The notes: generated by a model from the sequence alone, not told the origin. 64,000 nucleotides of DNA from Bog-473 sp963726005 (GCA_963726005.1 CAVSAT010000008.1:1-64000), one strand, 5' to 3'. Shown: positions 1-10,857, numbered from the stretch's first letter. Program-made: numbers and translations.

Positions 1-1775
<1,775 letters not shown>

Positions 1776-1776
<1 letters not shown>

Positions 1777-4700
1777 TAGGAGAAGCTCCTCTCTGCGGCG
1801 CGCCGCTCGTCTTCCTCGTCCGAGCCGCGCTCGTTGCGGCTGATGTCGATGCCCAGCTCCTCGGCGGTGCGGAACACGTCCTCGTCGAGCTCGTGCATCT
1901 CGATCTCACGCCCGTCGACGGCGAGCACCTCGACGTCGAGGCAGAGCGACTGCATCTCCTTGATGAGCACCTTGAAGCTCTCGGGGATCCCCGGCTCGGG
2001 GATGTTCTCGCCCTTGACGATGGCCTCGTAGACCTTGACCCGGCCCAGCACGTCGTCCGACTTGATGGTCAGCAGCTCCTGCAGCGCGTAGGCGGCGCCG
2101 AAGGCCTCGAGGGCCCACACCTCCATTTCGCCGAAGCGCTGGCCACCGAACTGCGCCTTCCCGCCCAGGGGCTGCTGGGTGATCATGGAGTACGGGCCGG
2201 TCGAGCGGGCGTGGATCTTGTCGTCGACCAGGTGGGCCAGCTTCAGGATGTAGACGTAGCCGACCGAGATCGGGTTGTCGTAGGCCTCGCCGGTGCGGCC
2301 GTTGTAGAGCGTGGCCTTGCCGTCGGTGTGGATCTGCACGTCGCCGTTGGCCGAGTCGGCGTTCAGCGTCCCGAAGACCTGCTTGATCGTCGGGTGCGAC
2401 CCGGCGTCCTCGGCCTCGTCCCAGTGGGCGCCGTCGAACACCGGCGTGGAGACCCAGGCTGCCGGCTCGGTGCGCGGCCGCGTCTTGCGCGCCGCGCCGT
2501 CGCCCTTGGCGCTGGTGCCCACGTCCTCGTTCACGACCACGCCCTCCCAGCCGTGGCGGGCGGCGTAGCCGAGGTGCGACTCGAGCACCTGGCCCACGTT
2601 CATCCGGCTCGGCACGCCGAGGGGGTTCAAGATGATGTCGACGGGGGTGCCGTCGGCCAGGTACGGCATGTCCTCGACCGGGAGGATCTTGGAGATGACG
2701 CCCTTGTTGCCGTGGCGGCCGGCCAGCTTGTCGCCCTCGGAGATCTTGCGCTTCTGGGCCACGTAGACGCGCACCAGCTGGTTCACGCCCGGCGGCAGCT
2801 CGTGGGACTCCTCCCGGCTGAAGACGCGGACGTCGATCACCTTGCCGTACTCGCCGTGCGGCACCTTCAGCGAGGTGTCGCGCACCTCGCGGGCCTTCTC
2901 GCCGAAGATGGCGCGCAGCAGCCGCTCCTCGGGCGTCTGCTCGGTCTCACCCTTGGGGGTGACCTTCCCGACCAGCACGTCGCCCGGCTCCACCTCGGCG
3001 CCGACTCGGATGATGCCGCGGTCGTCGAGGTCGGCCAGGATCTCCTCGGAGAGGTTCGGGATGTCCCGGGTGATCTCCTCGGCGCCCAGCTTGGTGTCGC
3101 GGGCGTCGACCTCGTGCTCCTCGATGTGGATGGAGGTCAGCACGTCGTCGCGCACCAGGCGCTCCGAGAGGATGATGGCGTCCTCGTAGTTGTAGCCCTC
3201 CCAGGGCATGAAGGCGACGAGCAGGTTCTTGCCCAGGGCCAGCTCCCCGTTGTGGGTCGACGGCCCGTCGGCCAGCAGGTCGCCTGGCTCGACGCTCTGC
3301 CCCTCGGTCACGAGAGTGCGGTGGTTGATGCAGGTGTTCTGGTTGGAGCGGCGGAACTTGGACAGGCGGTACACCTTGCGGCCGAGCGTCGTGCCGAGGC
3401 GGTCCTTCTGGCCCGAGGCGTACTCGACGGTGATGGAGTCGCCGCTGATCTCGGTCACGGTGCCGTTGCCCTCGGCCAGGAGGACGTCGCCGGCGTCGCG
3501 GGCGGCCCGGGCCTCGACCCCGGTGCCGATGTAGGGCGCCTCGGGCATCACGAGCGGCACGGCCTGCTTCTGCATGTTGGCGCCCATGAGGGCCCGGTTG
3601 GCGTCGTCGTGCTCGACGAAGGGGATCAGCGCGGTCGAGACCGACACGATCTGCTTCGGGGAGACGTCCATCAGGTCGACCTCCGACGGCGGCACGAAGT
3701 CGATCTCCGACGTCGTCCCGTAGGAGGTGTTGACGGCGCCCATGCGCACGCCGGTCCCTTGCGGGCCGCGGCGCACCAGGACACGGTCCTCGGTGAGGCG
3801 ACCGTCCGGGTCGACCGAGGCGTTGGCCTGGGCGATGACGTGCTCCTCCTCCTCGTCGGCGGCCAGGTAGTTGACCTCGTTGGTGACCTTGCCGTCGACG
3901 ACGGTGCGGTACGGCGTCTCGATGAAGCCGTACTCGTTGACCCGGGCGTAGGTGGCCAGCGCGCCGATCAGGCCGATGTTCGGGCCCTCCGGGGTCTCGA
4001 TGGGGCACATGCGGCCGTAGTGCGACGTGTGGACGTCACGGACCTCGAAGCCGGCCCGCTCACGGGAGAGGCCACCCGGGCCGAGCGCGGACAGGCGCCG
4101 CTTGTGGGCCAGGCCCGACAGCGGGTTGTTCTGGTCCATGAACTGCGACAGCTGGGAGGTGCCGAAGAACTCCTTCACGGCGGCCACGACCGGGCGGATG
4201 TTGATCAGCGTCTGCGGCGTGATGGCCTCGACGTCCTGGGTCGTCATGCGCTCGCGCACGACCCGCTCCATGCGGGAGAGGCCGACGCGCACCTGGTTCT
4301 GGATCAGCTCGCCGACCGATCGGATGCGCCGGTTGGCGAAGTGGTCCTGGTCGTCGATGCGGTAGGTCGACTCGCCGTCGGCCATGTGCAGCGCGAGGTG
4401 CAGCATGTAGGTGGCCGAGGCCAGGATCTCGGACGGGCTCAGCACCGACTGGCCTGGGGCAGGCTTCTCGATCTCGATGCCGAACAGGTCGCTGAGGCGG
4501 TCGATCTCGGGGCCGAGCTTGCGGTTCAGCTTGTAGCGGCCGACCCTCGTCAGGTCGTAGCGCTTCGGGTTGAAGAAGGCGTTCTCGAAGTAGACGCGGG
4601 CGGCCTCGGCCGACAGCGGCTCGCCGGGGCGGGCGCGCTTGTAGATCTCGAGCAGCGCCTCCTCGCGGGTCGGCGCCAGGTTGCGCTCCTTCTCCCACTG

Positions 4701-5366
4701 GCCCTCGAGGAAGTCGAAGTGGCGCACGAAGCGGTCGAGGAAGGCCTCGTCGCCGTAGCCGAGGGCGCGCAGCAGGACGAACAACGACAGGCGGCGCTTG
4801 CGGGCGACGCGGCAGCCGGCGGTGACGTCCTTGCCCGGCTTGGCCTCGATGTCGAGCTCGATCCACTCACCGCGGTAGGGGTGGATGGTCCCGGTGAACA
4901 CGGTCTTGGCGTCGCGGCCGGGCTGGAAGATGACGCCCGGCGAGCGGACGAGCTGGCTCACGACGACACGCTCGGTGCCGTTGACGATGAAGGTGCCGCG
5001 GTCGGTCATCATCGGGAAGTCCCCCATGAAGACGGTCTGCTCCTTGATCTCACCGGTGGTGGCGTTGAGGAAGCGGGCCCGCACGAAGACGGGCGCCGCG
5101 TACGTCATGTCCTTCTCCTTGCACTCCTCCACCGAGAACTTCGGCGGTGGGCGCAGGTCGGCGTCGGTGGGGTCGAACTCGAGCTCCAGGCTCAGCTGCC
5201 CGGTGAAGTCCTCGATGGGGCTGATGTCGTGGTACGCCTCGGCCAGGCCCTTGTCGAGGAACCACTGGAACGAGTCGCGCTGGATGGCGATCAGGTCCGG
5301 AAGCGGCAGTGCTTCGTTGATGTTGGCGAACGACACGCGTTCGGGGCTGCGGGACCGTGAGGACAA
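1776..5366 (-). CDS. rpoB: RNA polymerase beta subunit
   Basis: Complete 1196-residue beta subunit. The rifampicin pocket reads GTSQLSQFMDQNNP, then LAHKRRLSALGPGGL, so the usual resistance positions (Asp, His and Ser equivalent to E. coli 516, 526 and 531) carry the sensitive-type residues. The GRHGNKGVISKILP and SMITQQPLGGKAQFGGQRFGEM motifs near the C-terminus are typical. The chosen start is a TTG at 5366 with a GGAGGAG ribosome site about 9 bases upstream; no better in-frame ATG or GTG lies nearby. A long open frame on the opposite strand is a GC-bias shadow. rpoC follows with a one-base overlap. Two promoter-like elements lie upstream (5520-5624). Confidence 0.99.
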
Positions 5367-5519
5367 CGGTCAACTCCTCCCAGGTGAAAAGCGGCGGGTG
5401 AGGGCGGTACAGCGGGTCAGGGACGGACGAGGGACGGACAAAGGGTCAGGGCTGCCAGGGCGCGCGCCGAGACCGGGGAATTACGGAACTCAGGACACGG
5501 AGACGCACGGCAACCCGGC

Positions 5520-5548
5520 ATCTTATCGTGGGGCGTGCCTGGATACAA
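5520..5548 (-). promoter_or_regulatory. Proximal promoter of rpoBC
   Basis: Read on the minus strand, TTGTAT (5543-5548) and TAAGAT (5520-5525) are separated by exactly 17 bases, a good sigma-70/HrdB-type match. It would start transcription near 5512 and give rpoB a leader of about 145 bases. A dedicated rpoB promoter inside the ribosomal operon is known in other actinobacteria. No start-site data are available here. Confidence 0.6.
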
Positions 5549-5595
5549 CCCCTCGGCCGCGAAGGCCTGGCGGGCAGGCGCCCGGGGTCCGTGAC

Positions 5596-5624
5596 AGGCT
5601 ACGAAAGCGCTCCCCCGCCGTCAA
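5596..5624 (-). promoter_or_regulatory. Distal promoter of rpoBC
   Basis: On the minus strand TTGACG (5619-5624) and TAGCCT (5596-5601) are 17 bases apart. Together with the element 50 bases downstream it forms a tandem promoter pair between rplL and rpoB. It begins inside or just after the hairpin that follows rplL, so it would make rpoBC expression partly independent of the ribosomal protein genes. Confidence 0.5.
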
Positions 5625-5628
5625 GGAT

Positions 5629-5676
5629 CCTGGTCGCAGGGCCAGGCGGGACGCCGCCCACCCGGCCCTGACCAGG
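5629..5676 (-). terminator. Strong hairpin just after rplL (attenuator or processing site)
   Basis: The arms CCTGGTCGCAGGGCC (5629-5643) and GGCCCTGACCAGG (5664-5676) pair almost fully, with a two-base bulge, and the inner part (GGCGG/CCGCC) can extend the stem. It begins two bases after the rplL stop. No U-run follows, so it may be a partial terminator, an attenuator or an RNase site rather than a full intrinsic terminator. E. coli has an attenuator and an RNase III site at the equivalent place, but that is only an analogy. Confidence 0.5.
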
Positions 5677-5677
5677 G

Positions 5678-6067
5678 CTATTGGACCTCGACGGTGGCGC
5701 CGGCCCCCTCGAGGGCGGCCTTGGCCTTCTCGGCGTCTTCCTTGTTCGCCTTCTCCAGGACAGGCTTGGGAGCGGCCTCGACCAGGTCCTTCGCCTCCTT
5801 GAGGCCCAGGCTGGTGAGCGCCCGCACCTCCTTGATGACCTGGATCTTCTTGTCGCCGGCGGCGGTCAGGATGACGTCGAACTCCGACTTCTCCTCCTCG
5901 GCGCCCGCGTCGCCTCCGGCCGCCGGGGCCGCCGCGGCAGCCACGGCCACGGGGGCCGCCGCCGTCACGCCGAAGCGCTCCTCGAAGTCCTTCAGCAGCT
6001 CGCTCAGCTGGATCACCGAGAGCTCGGCGATCCCATCGAGGATCTCTTCTTTGGTCAGGGTTGCCAT
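5678..6067 (-). CDS. rplL: Ribosomal protein bL12 (L7/L12)
   Basis: Stalk protein of the large subunit, 129 residues, which recruits GTPase translation factors. The N-terminal dimerisation helix (MATLTKEEILDGIAELSV) is followed by an Ala/Pro/Gly hinge (about residues 36-56) and the conserved C-terminal domain with ALTSLGLKEAKDLVE. The length is normal for actinobacteria. It follows rplJ by about 110 bases in the same operon. An AAGGAAGG-type ribosome site precedes the ATG. Confidence 0.98.
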   Translation of the reverse strand: MATLTKEEILDGIAELSVIQLSELLKDFEERFGVTAAAPVAVAAAAAPAAGGDAGAEEEKSEFDVILTAAGDKKIQVIKEVRALTSLGLKEAKDLVEAAPKPVLEKANKEDAEKAKAALEGAGATVEVQ

Positions 6068-6178
6068 TTCGCTGGCCTTCCTTTCTCTTCCTACGTCTGT
6101 CGTTGTTCGGTCGTGACTGGTTCGGTTGTGACTGTGTTGTTCGGTCGCCGGTGGCTCGGTCGCCGTGGCGGGCGGTTC

Positions 6179-6910
6179 CTACTCGGAGGCCTCTTCGGGT
6201 GTGTCCGCCGCCTCCGCGCCGGCCTCCGCCTCCACGGCGGCCTTCACCGGCTCCGGTGCGGCGGCCTCGTCGGCGGGCGCCGCCTCGGCCGTGGGTTCTG
6301 CGGTCTCGGCCGTGGGTTCTGCGGTCTCGGCAGTGGGTTCCGCGGGCTCGGCTATCGCCGCAGGCAACGTCTCCCCTCCGGCCTCGCGCTGCTCGATGAG
6401 TGCCGAGAGCCCGTACGCCATGTTGCGCGGCAGCGCCTGCAGCAGCCCCGCCATCTGCTGCAAGGGGGCTGCCAGTGCGCCGGCCATGCGGGCCAGAAGC
6501 ACCTCACGGGGCGGCAGGTCGGCCAGCGCGGCGAGATCGGCTGCCGAGAGGAGCGAACCGTCGGCCAGACCCCCCTTGATCACCAGCAGCGGGTTGGTCC
6601 GCGAGAAGTCCCGCAGCGCTTTGGCCACGGCGCTGACATCGCCCTCGACGAAGGTCAGGGCACTCGGGCCGCTGAGGTACTCCGACAACAGCTGGTACTC
6701 GCTCCCGTCGATGGCGCGGCGAACGAGCGTGTTCTTGAAGATCTTGTAGTCGCCGCCCACCGCCTCGAGGGCGGTGCGGAGCTCGGCCAGCTCGGCCACG
6801 GTCAGGCCCCGGTACTCGCTCACGATCGAGGCCGCCGCCGCGCCGATGCGCGTCTTCACGTCGTCGACGACGGCGACCTTGTGTGCCATCTGTGCGTTCT
6901 GCGTTGCCAT
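6179..6910 (-). CDS. rplJ: Ribosomal protein uL10 with a long acidic repeat tail
   Basis: Stalk base protein that binds 23S rRNA and anchors L12 dimers. The N-terminal domain is typical (SEYRGLTVAELAELR, KIFKNTLVRRAI, GPSALTF). At 243 residues it is clearly longer than the usual 165-190. The extra C-terminal part, roughly residues 183-243, is Ala/Glu/Pro-rich and contains three copies of a seven-residue AEPTAET-like unit. The tail may be disordered and variable. Two starts are possible, ATG at 6910 or a second ATG at 6889 (MAHKVAVV); the first is taken here. A likely autoregulatory leader lies upstream. Confidence 0.96.
   Translation of the reverse strand: MATQNAQMAHKVAVVDDVKTRIGAAAASIVSEYRGLTVAELAELRTALEAVGGDYKIFKNTLVRRAIDGSEYQLLSEYLSGPSALTFVEGDVSAVAKALRDFSRTNPLLVIKGGLADGSLLSAADLAALADLPPREVLLARMAGALAAPLQQMAGLLQALPRNMAYGLSALIEQREAGGETLPAAIAEPAEPTAETAEPTAETAEPTAEAAPADEAAAPEPVKAAVEAEAGAEAADTPEEASE
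6284..6346 (-). repeat. Three tandem 21-base repeats in the rplJ tail
   Basis: Three adjacent 21-base units (6284-6304, 6305-6325, 6326-6346), the first two almost identical and the third diverged, encode the AEPTAET repeat of the L10 tail. This is a small in-frame coding minisatellite, probably grown by slippage. Confidence 0.8.
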
Positions 6911-6964
6911 CGGTGTCCTCCACCGGGATCAACCGCCCGGATTCGGGCCAGGATCTCCGGCGTG

Positions 6965-7075
6965 CGACGGCGCAGCTGCCGGCCCGGCCGGCGTGCTCCT
7001 GTGTCGCCTCGTCAGGCCGGCCCATCGGGTCGCTTGGGCACCCAGGGGTGCACCGGAGGTCTCTGGCGTTCGGAT
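6965..7075 (-). ncRNA. Candidate L10 leader (autoregulatory RNA upstream of rplJ)
   Basis: The 233-base gap between rplA and rplJ is large for this operon and carries a GAGACCTCCGGTGC motif (minus strand, about 7051-7064), then CACCCCTGGGTG and GACGAGGCGACACAGG. This resembles the kinked helix and loop of the L10 leader family, to which L10-(L12)4 binds to repress rplJL. The match is by eye only and the boundaries are approximate. Confidence 0.4.
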
Positions 7076-7143
7076 TCAGTGCCCTCCCGCCCCGGAGGGC
7101 GGTTGAGCTGTTCGGGAGACTGTAGTACGGGTCGACGACCCCG

Positions 7144-7866
7144 TTAGGCCGGGACGGCCAGCTCCTCCTCGATCACGCGGGCCTTCGCCGGGTCGATGTG
7201 GACCCCTGGGCTCATCGTGGTCGAGACGGTGACCGACAGGAAATACCGTCCCTTGGCCGCCGGGGGCTTCGCCCGCTGGAGCTCGTCGAGAACGGCCCGG
7301 ATGTTGGCCACGAGTTGCTCGCGGGTGAACGAGGCCTTGCCGACCCGGATGTGGACGTTGCCGACCTTGTCCGTGCGGTACTCGACCCGGCCCCCCTTGA
7401 ACTCCACGACGGCCTTGGCGACGTCGGTCGTGACGGTGCCCGTCTTCGGGTTGGGCATGAGGCCCCTCGGCCCGAGGACCCGGCCGAGCGTGCCCACCTG
7501 TCCCATGAGGTCCGGCGTGGCGATGGCCACGTCGAAGTCGAGGAACCCGCCGTTGATCTTGGCCACCAGGTCGTCGGCGCCGACCACGTCGGCACCGGCC
7601 GCGCGGGCCTCGGTCGCGGCCTCGCCGGCGGCGAACACCGCCACCCGCTCTGTCCGCCCGGTGCCCGACGGGAGCGAGAGCGTGCCACGCACGATCTGGT
7701 CGGCCTTGCGCGGGTCGACGCCGAGGCGGACCGCCAGCTCGACGGTCTCGTCGAACTTGGACGTCGCCAGTTCCTTGGCGAGGTCGACGGCCTCGGCGAC
7801 GCCGTAGAGCGCCTCCCGGTCGACCTTGCCCAGGCCCTCCTTGTACTTCTTGCCGTGCTGGGTCAT
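7144..7866 (-). CDS. rplA: Ribosomal protein uL1
   Basis: L1 stalk protein, 240 residues, which binds 23S rRNA and helps release deacylated tRNA. The family signature IATPDLMGQVGTLGRVLG followed by PRGLMPNPKTGTV is intact, and the length is normal. It starts at an ATG preceded by an AGAAGAAAT-type purine stretch. It lies 26 bases after rplK, in the same operon. In other bacteria L1 also represses its own operon; no site for that is evident here. Confidence 0.98.
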   Translation of the reverse strand: MTQHGKKYKEGLGKVDREALYGVAEAVDLAKELATSKFDETVELAVRLGVDPRKADQIVRGTLSLPSGTGRTERVAVFAAGEAATEARAAGADVVGADDLVAKINGGFLDFDVAIATPDLMGQVGTLGRVLGPRGLMPNPKTGTVTTDVAKAVVEFKGGRVEYRTDKVGNVHIRVGKASFTREQLVANIRAVLDELQRAKPPAAKGRYFLSVTVSTTMSPGVHIDPAKARVIEEELAVPA

Positions 7867-7892
7867 TTCTTCTCTCCTCGCCCGTCGCCCGC

Positions 7893-8324
7893 CTACCCGG
7901 CGACCTTGATCCCCATGGACCGCGCCGTGCCGGCCACCTGCTTCTTGGCCGCCTCGAGGTCGTTCGTGTTGAGGTCCTTGAGCTTGACGGAGGCGATCTC
8001 GGCCAATTGGCCCTCGGTGACCGTCCCGACCTGCTCGCGGCCCGTGGTGGCGGCGCCCTTCTCGAGCCCGGCCGCCTGGCGGAGGAGAACGGGAGTCGGC
8101 GTGGTCTTCAGCACGAAGGTGAACGAGCGGTCCTCGTAGATCGTGATGTCGACGGGCACCACTGTGCCCCGCATGCTCTCGGTTGCCTGGTTGTACTGCT
8201 TGCAGAATTCCATCGTCTGGACCCCGTGGGGGCCGAGGGCCGTGCCCACGGGCGGGGCGGGGGTGGCCGACCCCGCCTCGAGCTGGATCTTGACCACAGC
8301 GAGCACCTTCTTCTTCGGCGCCAT
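7893..8324 (-). CDS. rplK: Ribosomal protein uL11
   Basis: Protein of the GTPase-associated centre, 143 residues. The start MAPKKKVLAVVKIQLEAG, the proline-rich PAPPVGTALGPHGV stretch and the C-terminal RNA-binding domain ending TARSMGIKV are diagnostic. The ATG at 8324 is preceded by GAAGGAGAACAG. The open frame continues far upstream in the same phase, but that part overlaps nusG in the wrong frame and is not coding. Confidence 0.98.
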   Translation of the reverse strand: MAPKKKVLAVVKIQLEAGSATPAPPVGTALGPHGVQTMEFCKQYNQATESMRGTVVPVDITIYEDRSFTFVLKTTPTPVLLRQAAGLEKGAATTGREQVGTVTEGQLAEIASVKLKDLNTNDLEAAKKQVAGTARSMGIKVAG

Positions 8325-8370
8325 CGTCTCTGTTCTCCTTCTTCGGTTCTTCGGTTTCTTGTCCCGGCGC

Positions 8371-9286
8371 CTAGAGCTTGGCGACCTGGCTGAATTCGAG
8401 CTCGACCGGCGTCTCCCGGCCGAAGATGTTGACCAGCACCTTGAGCTTGAGCTGGTCCTCGTTGATCTCGGCGATCTGGCCAGAGAAGTCGGCGAAGGGT
8501 CCTTCCTTGACCCGCACCGTCTCGTCGACCTCGTACTCGAGCCGGGGGCGGCTGCGCTTCGGGCTCGCCTCGGTTCCCTCGACCTTGACCTGGAGGATGT
8601 TCTCGACCTCACGGCGCGACAGCGGCGTCGGCTTGGTCCCCGGTCCCACGAAGCCGGTGACCCCCGGGGTGTTGCGGATGGCGCCCCAGGTGTCGTCGTC
8701 GAGGTCGCAACGGACGAGCAGGTAGCCGGGGAACACCTTCTTCTGGACCGTGACCTTTTTTCCGCCCTTGAACTCGACGACGTCCTCCATGGGGATGACG
8801 ACCTCGAAGACGCGATCCTCGATGCCGCCGCGACGCGACCACGTTGCCCATGTTGGAGCGCACCTTGTTCTCGTAGCCCGAGTAGGTGTGCACCACGTAC
8901 CAGCGCCCGGGGCGGTCGTAGGGGCTCTCGACGGGGACGATCTCCTCTTCCTCGTCGCCGCCCCACCCGCCGAGCTCGCCTTGGCTTTCTTGGCCCTCGG
9001 TGGCGTCGACCACGAGGTCCGGCTCGTCCGCTTGGGGCCGCCGTCTCGGCCACCGCGGCGACCGCTCGGGGGCGTCCTCGGCCACGACGTCCCCGGCCAC
9101 GACGTCCTCGGCCTCGTTTTCGACCGCGACTTCTTCGATGGGGTCCTCGGGGGCCGACGCGTGCATCGCGGCCTCCTCGGGTGCAGCCTCGCTCTCGGCA
9201 CGCTCGGCCTCCAACGCCTCGGAGACATCCTCCTCGTCGCCGGTCGCCAGTGCTTCCTCTGCCTCTGTATGTGTCATGTCGCTCAT
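8371..9286 (-). CDS. nusG: Transcription factor NusG with acidic N-terminal extension (one apparent frameshift)
   Basis: Binds RNA polymerase and affects pausing, termination and coupling to ribosomes. About 125 acidic, low-complexity residues precede the NGN domain (RWYVVHTYSGYENKVRSN), an extension seen in several actinobacterial NusG proteins but long here. The frame shifts near 8824-8845; after one base is skipped the protein continues with GIEDRVFEVVIPMEDVVEFK, then FPGYLLV, TPGVTGFVG and a C-terminal KOW domain (VKEGPFADFSGQIAEI). The break lies between the first strand-helix of the NGN domain and the next strand, and is probably a sequence error since nusG is essential. It follows secE by six bases. 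Confidence 0.95.
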
Positions 9287-9292
9287 GGATGC

Positions 9293-9610
9293 CTACTTGG
9301 TGAAGAGAAGCGTGATGAGCTTGCCGAAGGCGAGGTTCAGCACGAAGATCAGGCTGATCATGATGATCAGGGTCGTCAGAACGACCGAGGTGTAGTTGAT
9401 GAGCTCGGAACGTGACGGCCACGCCACCTGGCGCATCTCGTCGCGTACCTCACGGACGAACTGCACCGGCGTGGTGCGCTTCCGGCCCGAGGGTCCCTTC
9501 TGGGTCCGCGGCGCCGTCTTCGTGCCCGCGGCCGCGCGCCGGGTCGCAGGAGAACCATCGGCCTCCATCTGCCCTTGGCGCTGCATCATGCGCTTGGTTT
9601 CGCGGTTCAC
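9293..9610 (-). CDS. secE: Protein translocase subunit SecE
   Basis: Small subunit of the SecYEG channel, 105 residues from the GTG at 9610. The conserved FVREVRDEMRQVAWPSRSEL cytoplasmic region is followed by a single membrane segment (about residues 80-102, YTSVVLTTLIIMISLIFVL). The N-terminal 45 residues are basic and poorly conserved. The frame stays open upstream into the tRNA-Trp gene, so the GTG just after the tRNA, with GTGAGGCG upstream, is chosen. Confidence 0.94.
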   Translation of the reverse strand: MNRETKRMMQRQGQMEADGSPATRRAAAGTKTAPRTQKGPSGRKRTTPVQFVREVRDEMRQVAWPSRSELINYTSVVLTTLIIMISLIFVLNLAFGKLITLLFTK

Positions 9611-9664
9611 GGGTTTCGCCTCACATACGTCTCGTACATCGTTCTCGGGTGCTTGCGTCCGGGG

Positions 9665-9737
9665 CAGGGCAGGAGGGACTCGAACCCCCAACCGCCGGTT
9701 TTGGAGACCGGTGCTCTACCAGTTGAGCTACTGCCCT
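9665..9737 (-). tRNA. tRNA-Trp (CCA)
   Basis: Cloverleaf read on the minus strand. The acceptor stem AGGGCAG pairs with CTGCCCT. The anticodon stem CCGGT/ACCGG encloses loop CTCCAAA with anticodon CCA. The T-arm has GTTCGAGTC. It sits directly before secE, a placement common in bacteria. No CCA is encoded. Confidence 0.97.
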
Positions 9738-9831
9738 CGGTGGGGTGCCTTCGGTTGCCCTCAAGCAGGTGGTTCTTCCCCCTGACCTGGGGATCGGCCT
9801 GCCAGAGTAGCACCGGCAGGCTGCGAGTGGC

Positions 9832-9996
9832 TCAGCGGGTCTCCTTGTGCAGCGTGTGCTGGCGGTCCCAGCGGCAGTACTTCTTCATTTCGATCCGCTC
9901 GCGGTCGTTGAGCTTGTTCTTGGTCGTGATGTAGTTCCGCCGCTTGCACACTTCGCACGCCAGCGTCACCTGGACCCTCTTCTCGTTCTTGGCCAT
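9832..9996 (-). CDS. rpmG: Ribosomal protein bL33
   Basis: Large-subunit protein of 54 residues. It begins MAKNEKRVQVTLACEVCKRR and ends HTLHKETR, with NYITTKNKLNDRERIE in the middle. The CxxC pair (CEVC) is kept but the second pair is reduced to one cysteine (KKYCRWD), suggesting a form that binds zinc weakly or not at all. The ATG at 9996 has GAAGGATTGAG upstream. It lies between tRNA-Met and tRNA-Trp, in the usual actinobacterial order. Confidence 0.96.
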   Translation of the reverse strand: MAKNEKRVQVTLACEVCKRRNYITTKNKLNDRERIEMKKYCRWDRQHTLHKETR

Positions 9997-10043
9997 CTCA
10001 ATCCTTCCTGGTCGCGGCCCGGGACACCCGGCCCCGGTCTTGG

Positions 10044-10117
10044 TAGCGGCGGCGGGACTCGAACCCGCGACAACACGATTATGAGCCGTGTGCTCTGACC
10101 AACTGAGCTACGCCGCC
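10044..10117 (-). tRNA. tRNA-Met (CAT), elongator type
   Basis: Read on the minus strand. The acceptor is GGCGGCG with CGCCGCT (a terminal G-U pair) and discriminator A. The anticodon stem ACACG/CGTGT carries CAT. An initiator tRNA would lack pairing at position 1-72, so this is an elongator Met. A lysidine-modified tRNA-Ile(CAT) cannot be fully excluded by eye. Confidence 0.9.
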
Positions 10118-10124
10118 ATGGGCG

Positions 10125-10197
10125 AGCCCCCTGTCGGAATCGAACCGACGACACCAGCCTTACCATGGCTGTGCTCTGCCGACTGAGCTAAGGGGGC
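10125..10197 (-). tRNA. tRNA-Thr (GGT)
   Basis: Read on the minus strand. The acceptor GCCCCCT pairs with AGGGGGC, and the anticodon stem CAGCC/GGCTG encloses ATGGTAA with anticodon GGT. It is the first gene of the tRNA-Thr, tRNA-Met, rpmG, tRNA-Trp, secE, nusG series. Confidence 0.97.
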
Positions 10198-10295
10198 GCC
10201 GCGGCTACCTTCCGCGAGCAGTCAATGATAGCCAGGGCACGGCTGCGGCTGCCGCCGCTCCCCCGGTTTCGGCACGTCAACACTACCATCGGCCG

Positions 10296-10820
10296 ATGCG
10301 GATCCGACTGGCCGAGGTCGCCGACGCCGAGGCCATCCGCAGCATCTACAACGTTGAGGTCCTCGAGTCGACCAACACCTTCGACATGGTTCCCCGCACC
10401 AGGGGCGAGCAGGAGGCTTGGATCCTGGAGCACAGCGGCGTCCACCCTGCGGTGGTCGCGACCGAGGCCTCCGATTCGGGTATCGAGGGCCTCCTCGGAG
10501 CCAACGGCGAGATCATCCTCGGCTTCGGCTCGCTCTCGGCCTTTCACGAGCGCTCGGGGTATTCGGCGACCGCGGAGAATTCGATCTATGTCGACCGGGC
10601 CCAACGGGGCAGGGGCGTGGGGACCGCCCTGCTCGCGGAGCTCCTGGCCCTGGCGTCGGCCCACGGTTTTCACTCGGTCATCGCCCGGATCGCGGGGCAC
10701 AACGAGACCTCCATCGGGCTGCACCAGGCTGCGGGCTTCGAGCTGGTGGGCGTGGAGCGAGAGGTGGGGCGCAAGCACCGCCAGTGGCTCGACGTCGTCG
10801 AGCTTCAGCGCCTGCTGTAG
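10296..10820 (+). CDS. GNAT N-acetyltransferase, phosphinothricin-acetyltransferase-like
   Basis: Single-domain GNAT protein of 174 residues. The acetyl-CoA binding motif QRGRGVGTALLAEL (about residues 106-119), the start MRIRLAEVADAEAIRSIYN and the later GHNETSIGLHQAAGFELVG match the PAT/MnaT branch, which acetylates amino groups of compounds such as phosphinothricin, methionine sulfoximine or certain amino acids. The true substrate is unknown. A TACCAT hexamer lies six bases before the ATG, so the transcript may be leaderless. It is divergent from the tRNA-Thr operon and convergent with the mannosyltransferase gene. Confidence 0.88.
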   Translation: MRIRLAEVADAEAIRSIYNVEVLESTNTFDMVPRTRGEQEAWILEHSGVHPAVVATEASDSGIEGLLGANGEIILGFGSLSAFHERSGYSATAENSIYVDRAQRGRGVGTALLAELLALASAHGFHSVIARIAGHNETSIGLHQAAGFELVGVEREVGRKHRQWLDVVELQRLL

Positions 10821-10857
10821 CGACCGGCGACGGCGAGGTTGCTTCAGGCGGCCGTGC

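Noticed and set aside
1893..5360. 1155-codon open frame antisense to rpoB
   Set aside because: A GC-bias shadow: rpoB is certain, and the antisense product is Val/Leu/Asp/Arg-rich with no domain.
7893..9422. 509-codon frame read as one protein
   Set aside because: It is rplK preceded by an out-of-phase reading of nusG; the rplK start is at 8324.
10044..10117. Initiator tRNA-Met
   Set aside because: The first acceptor position is paired (G-U), and the initiator mismatch is missing.
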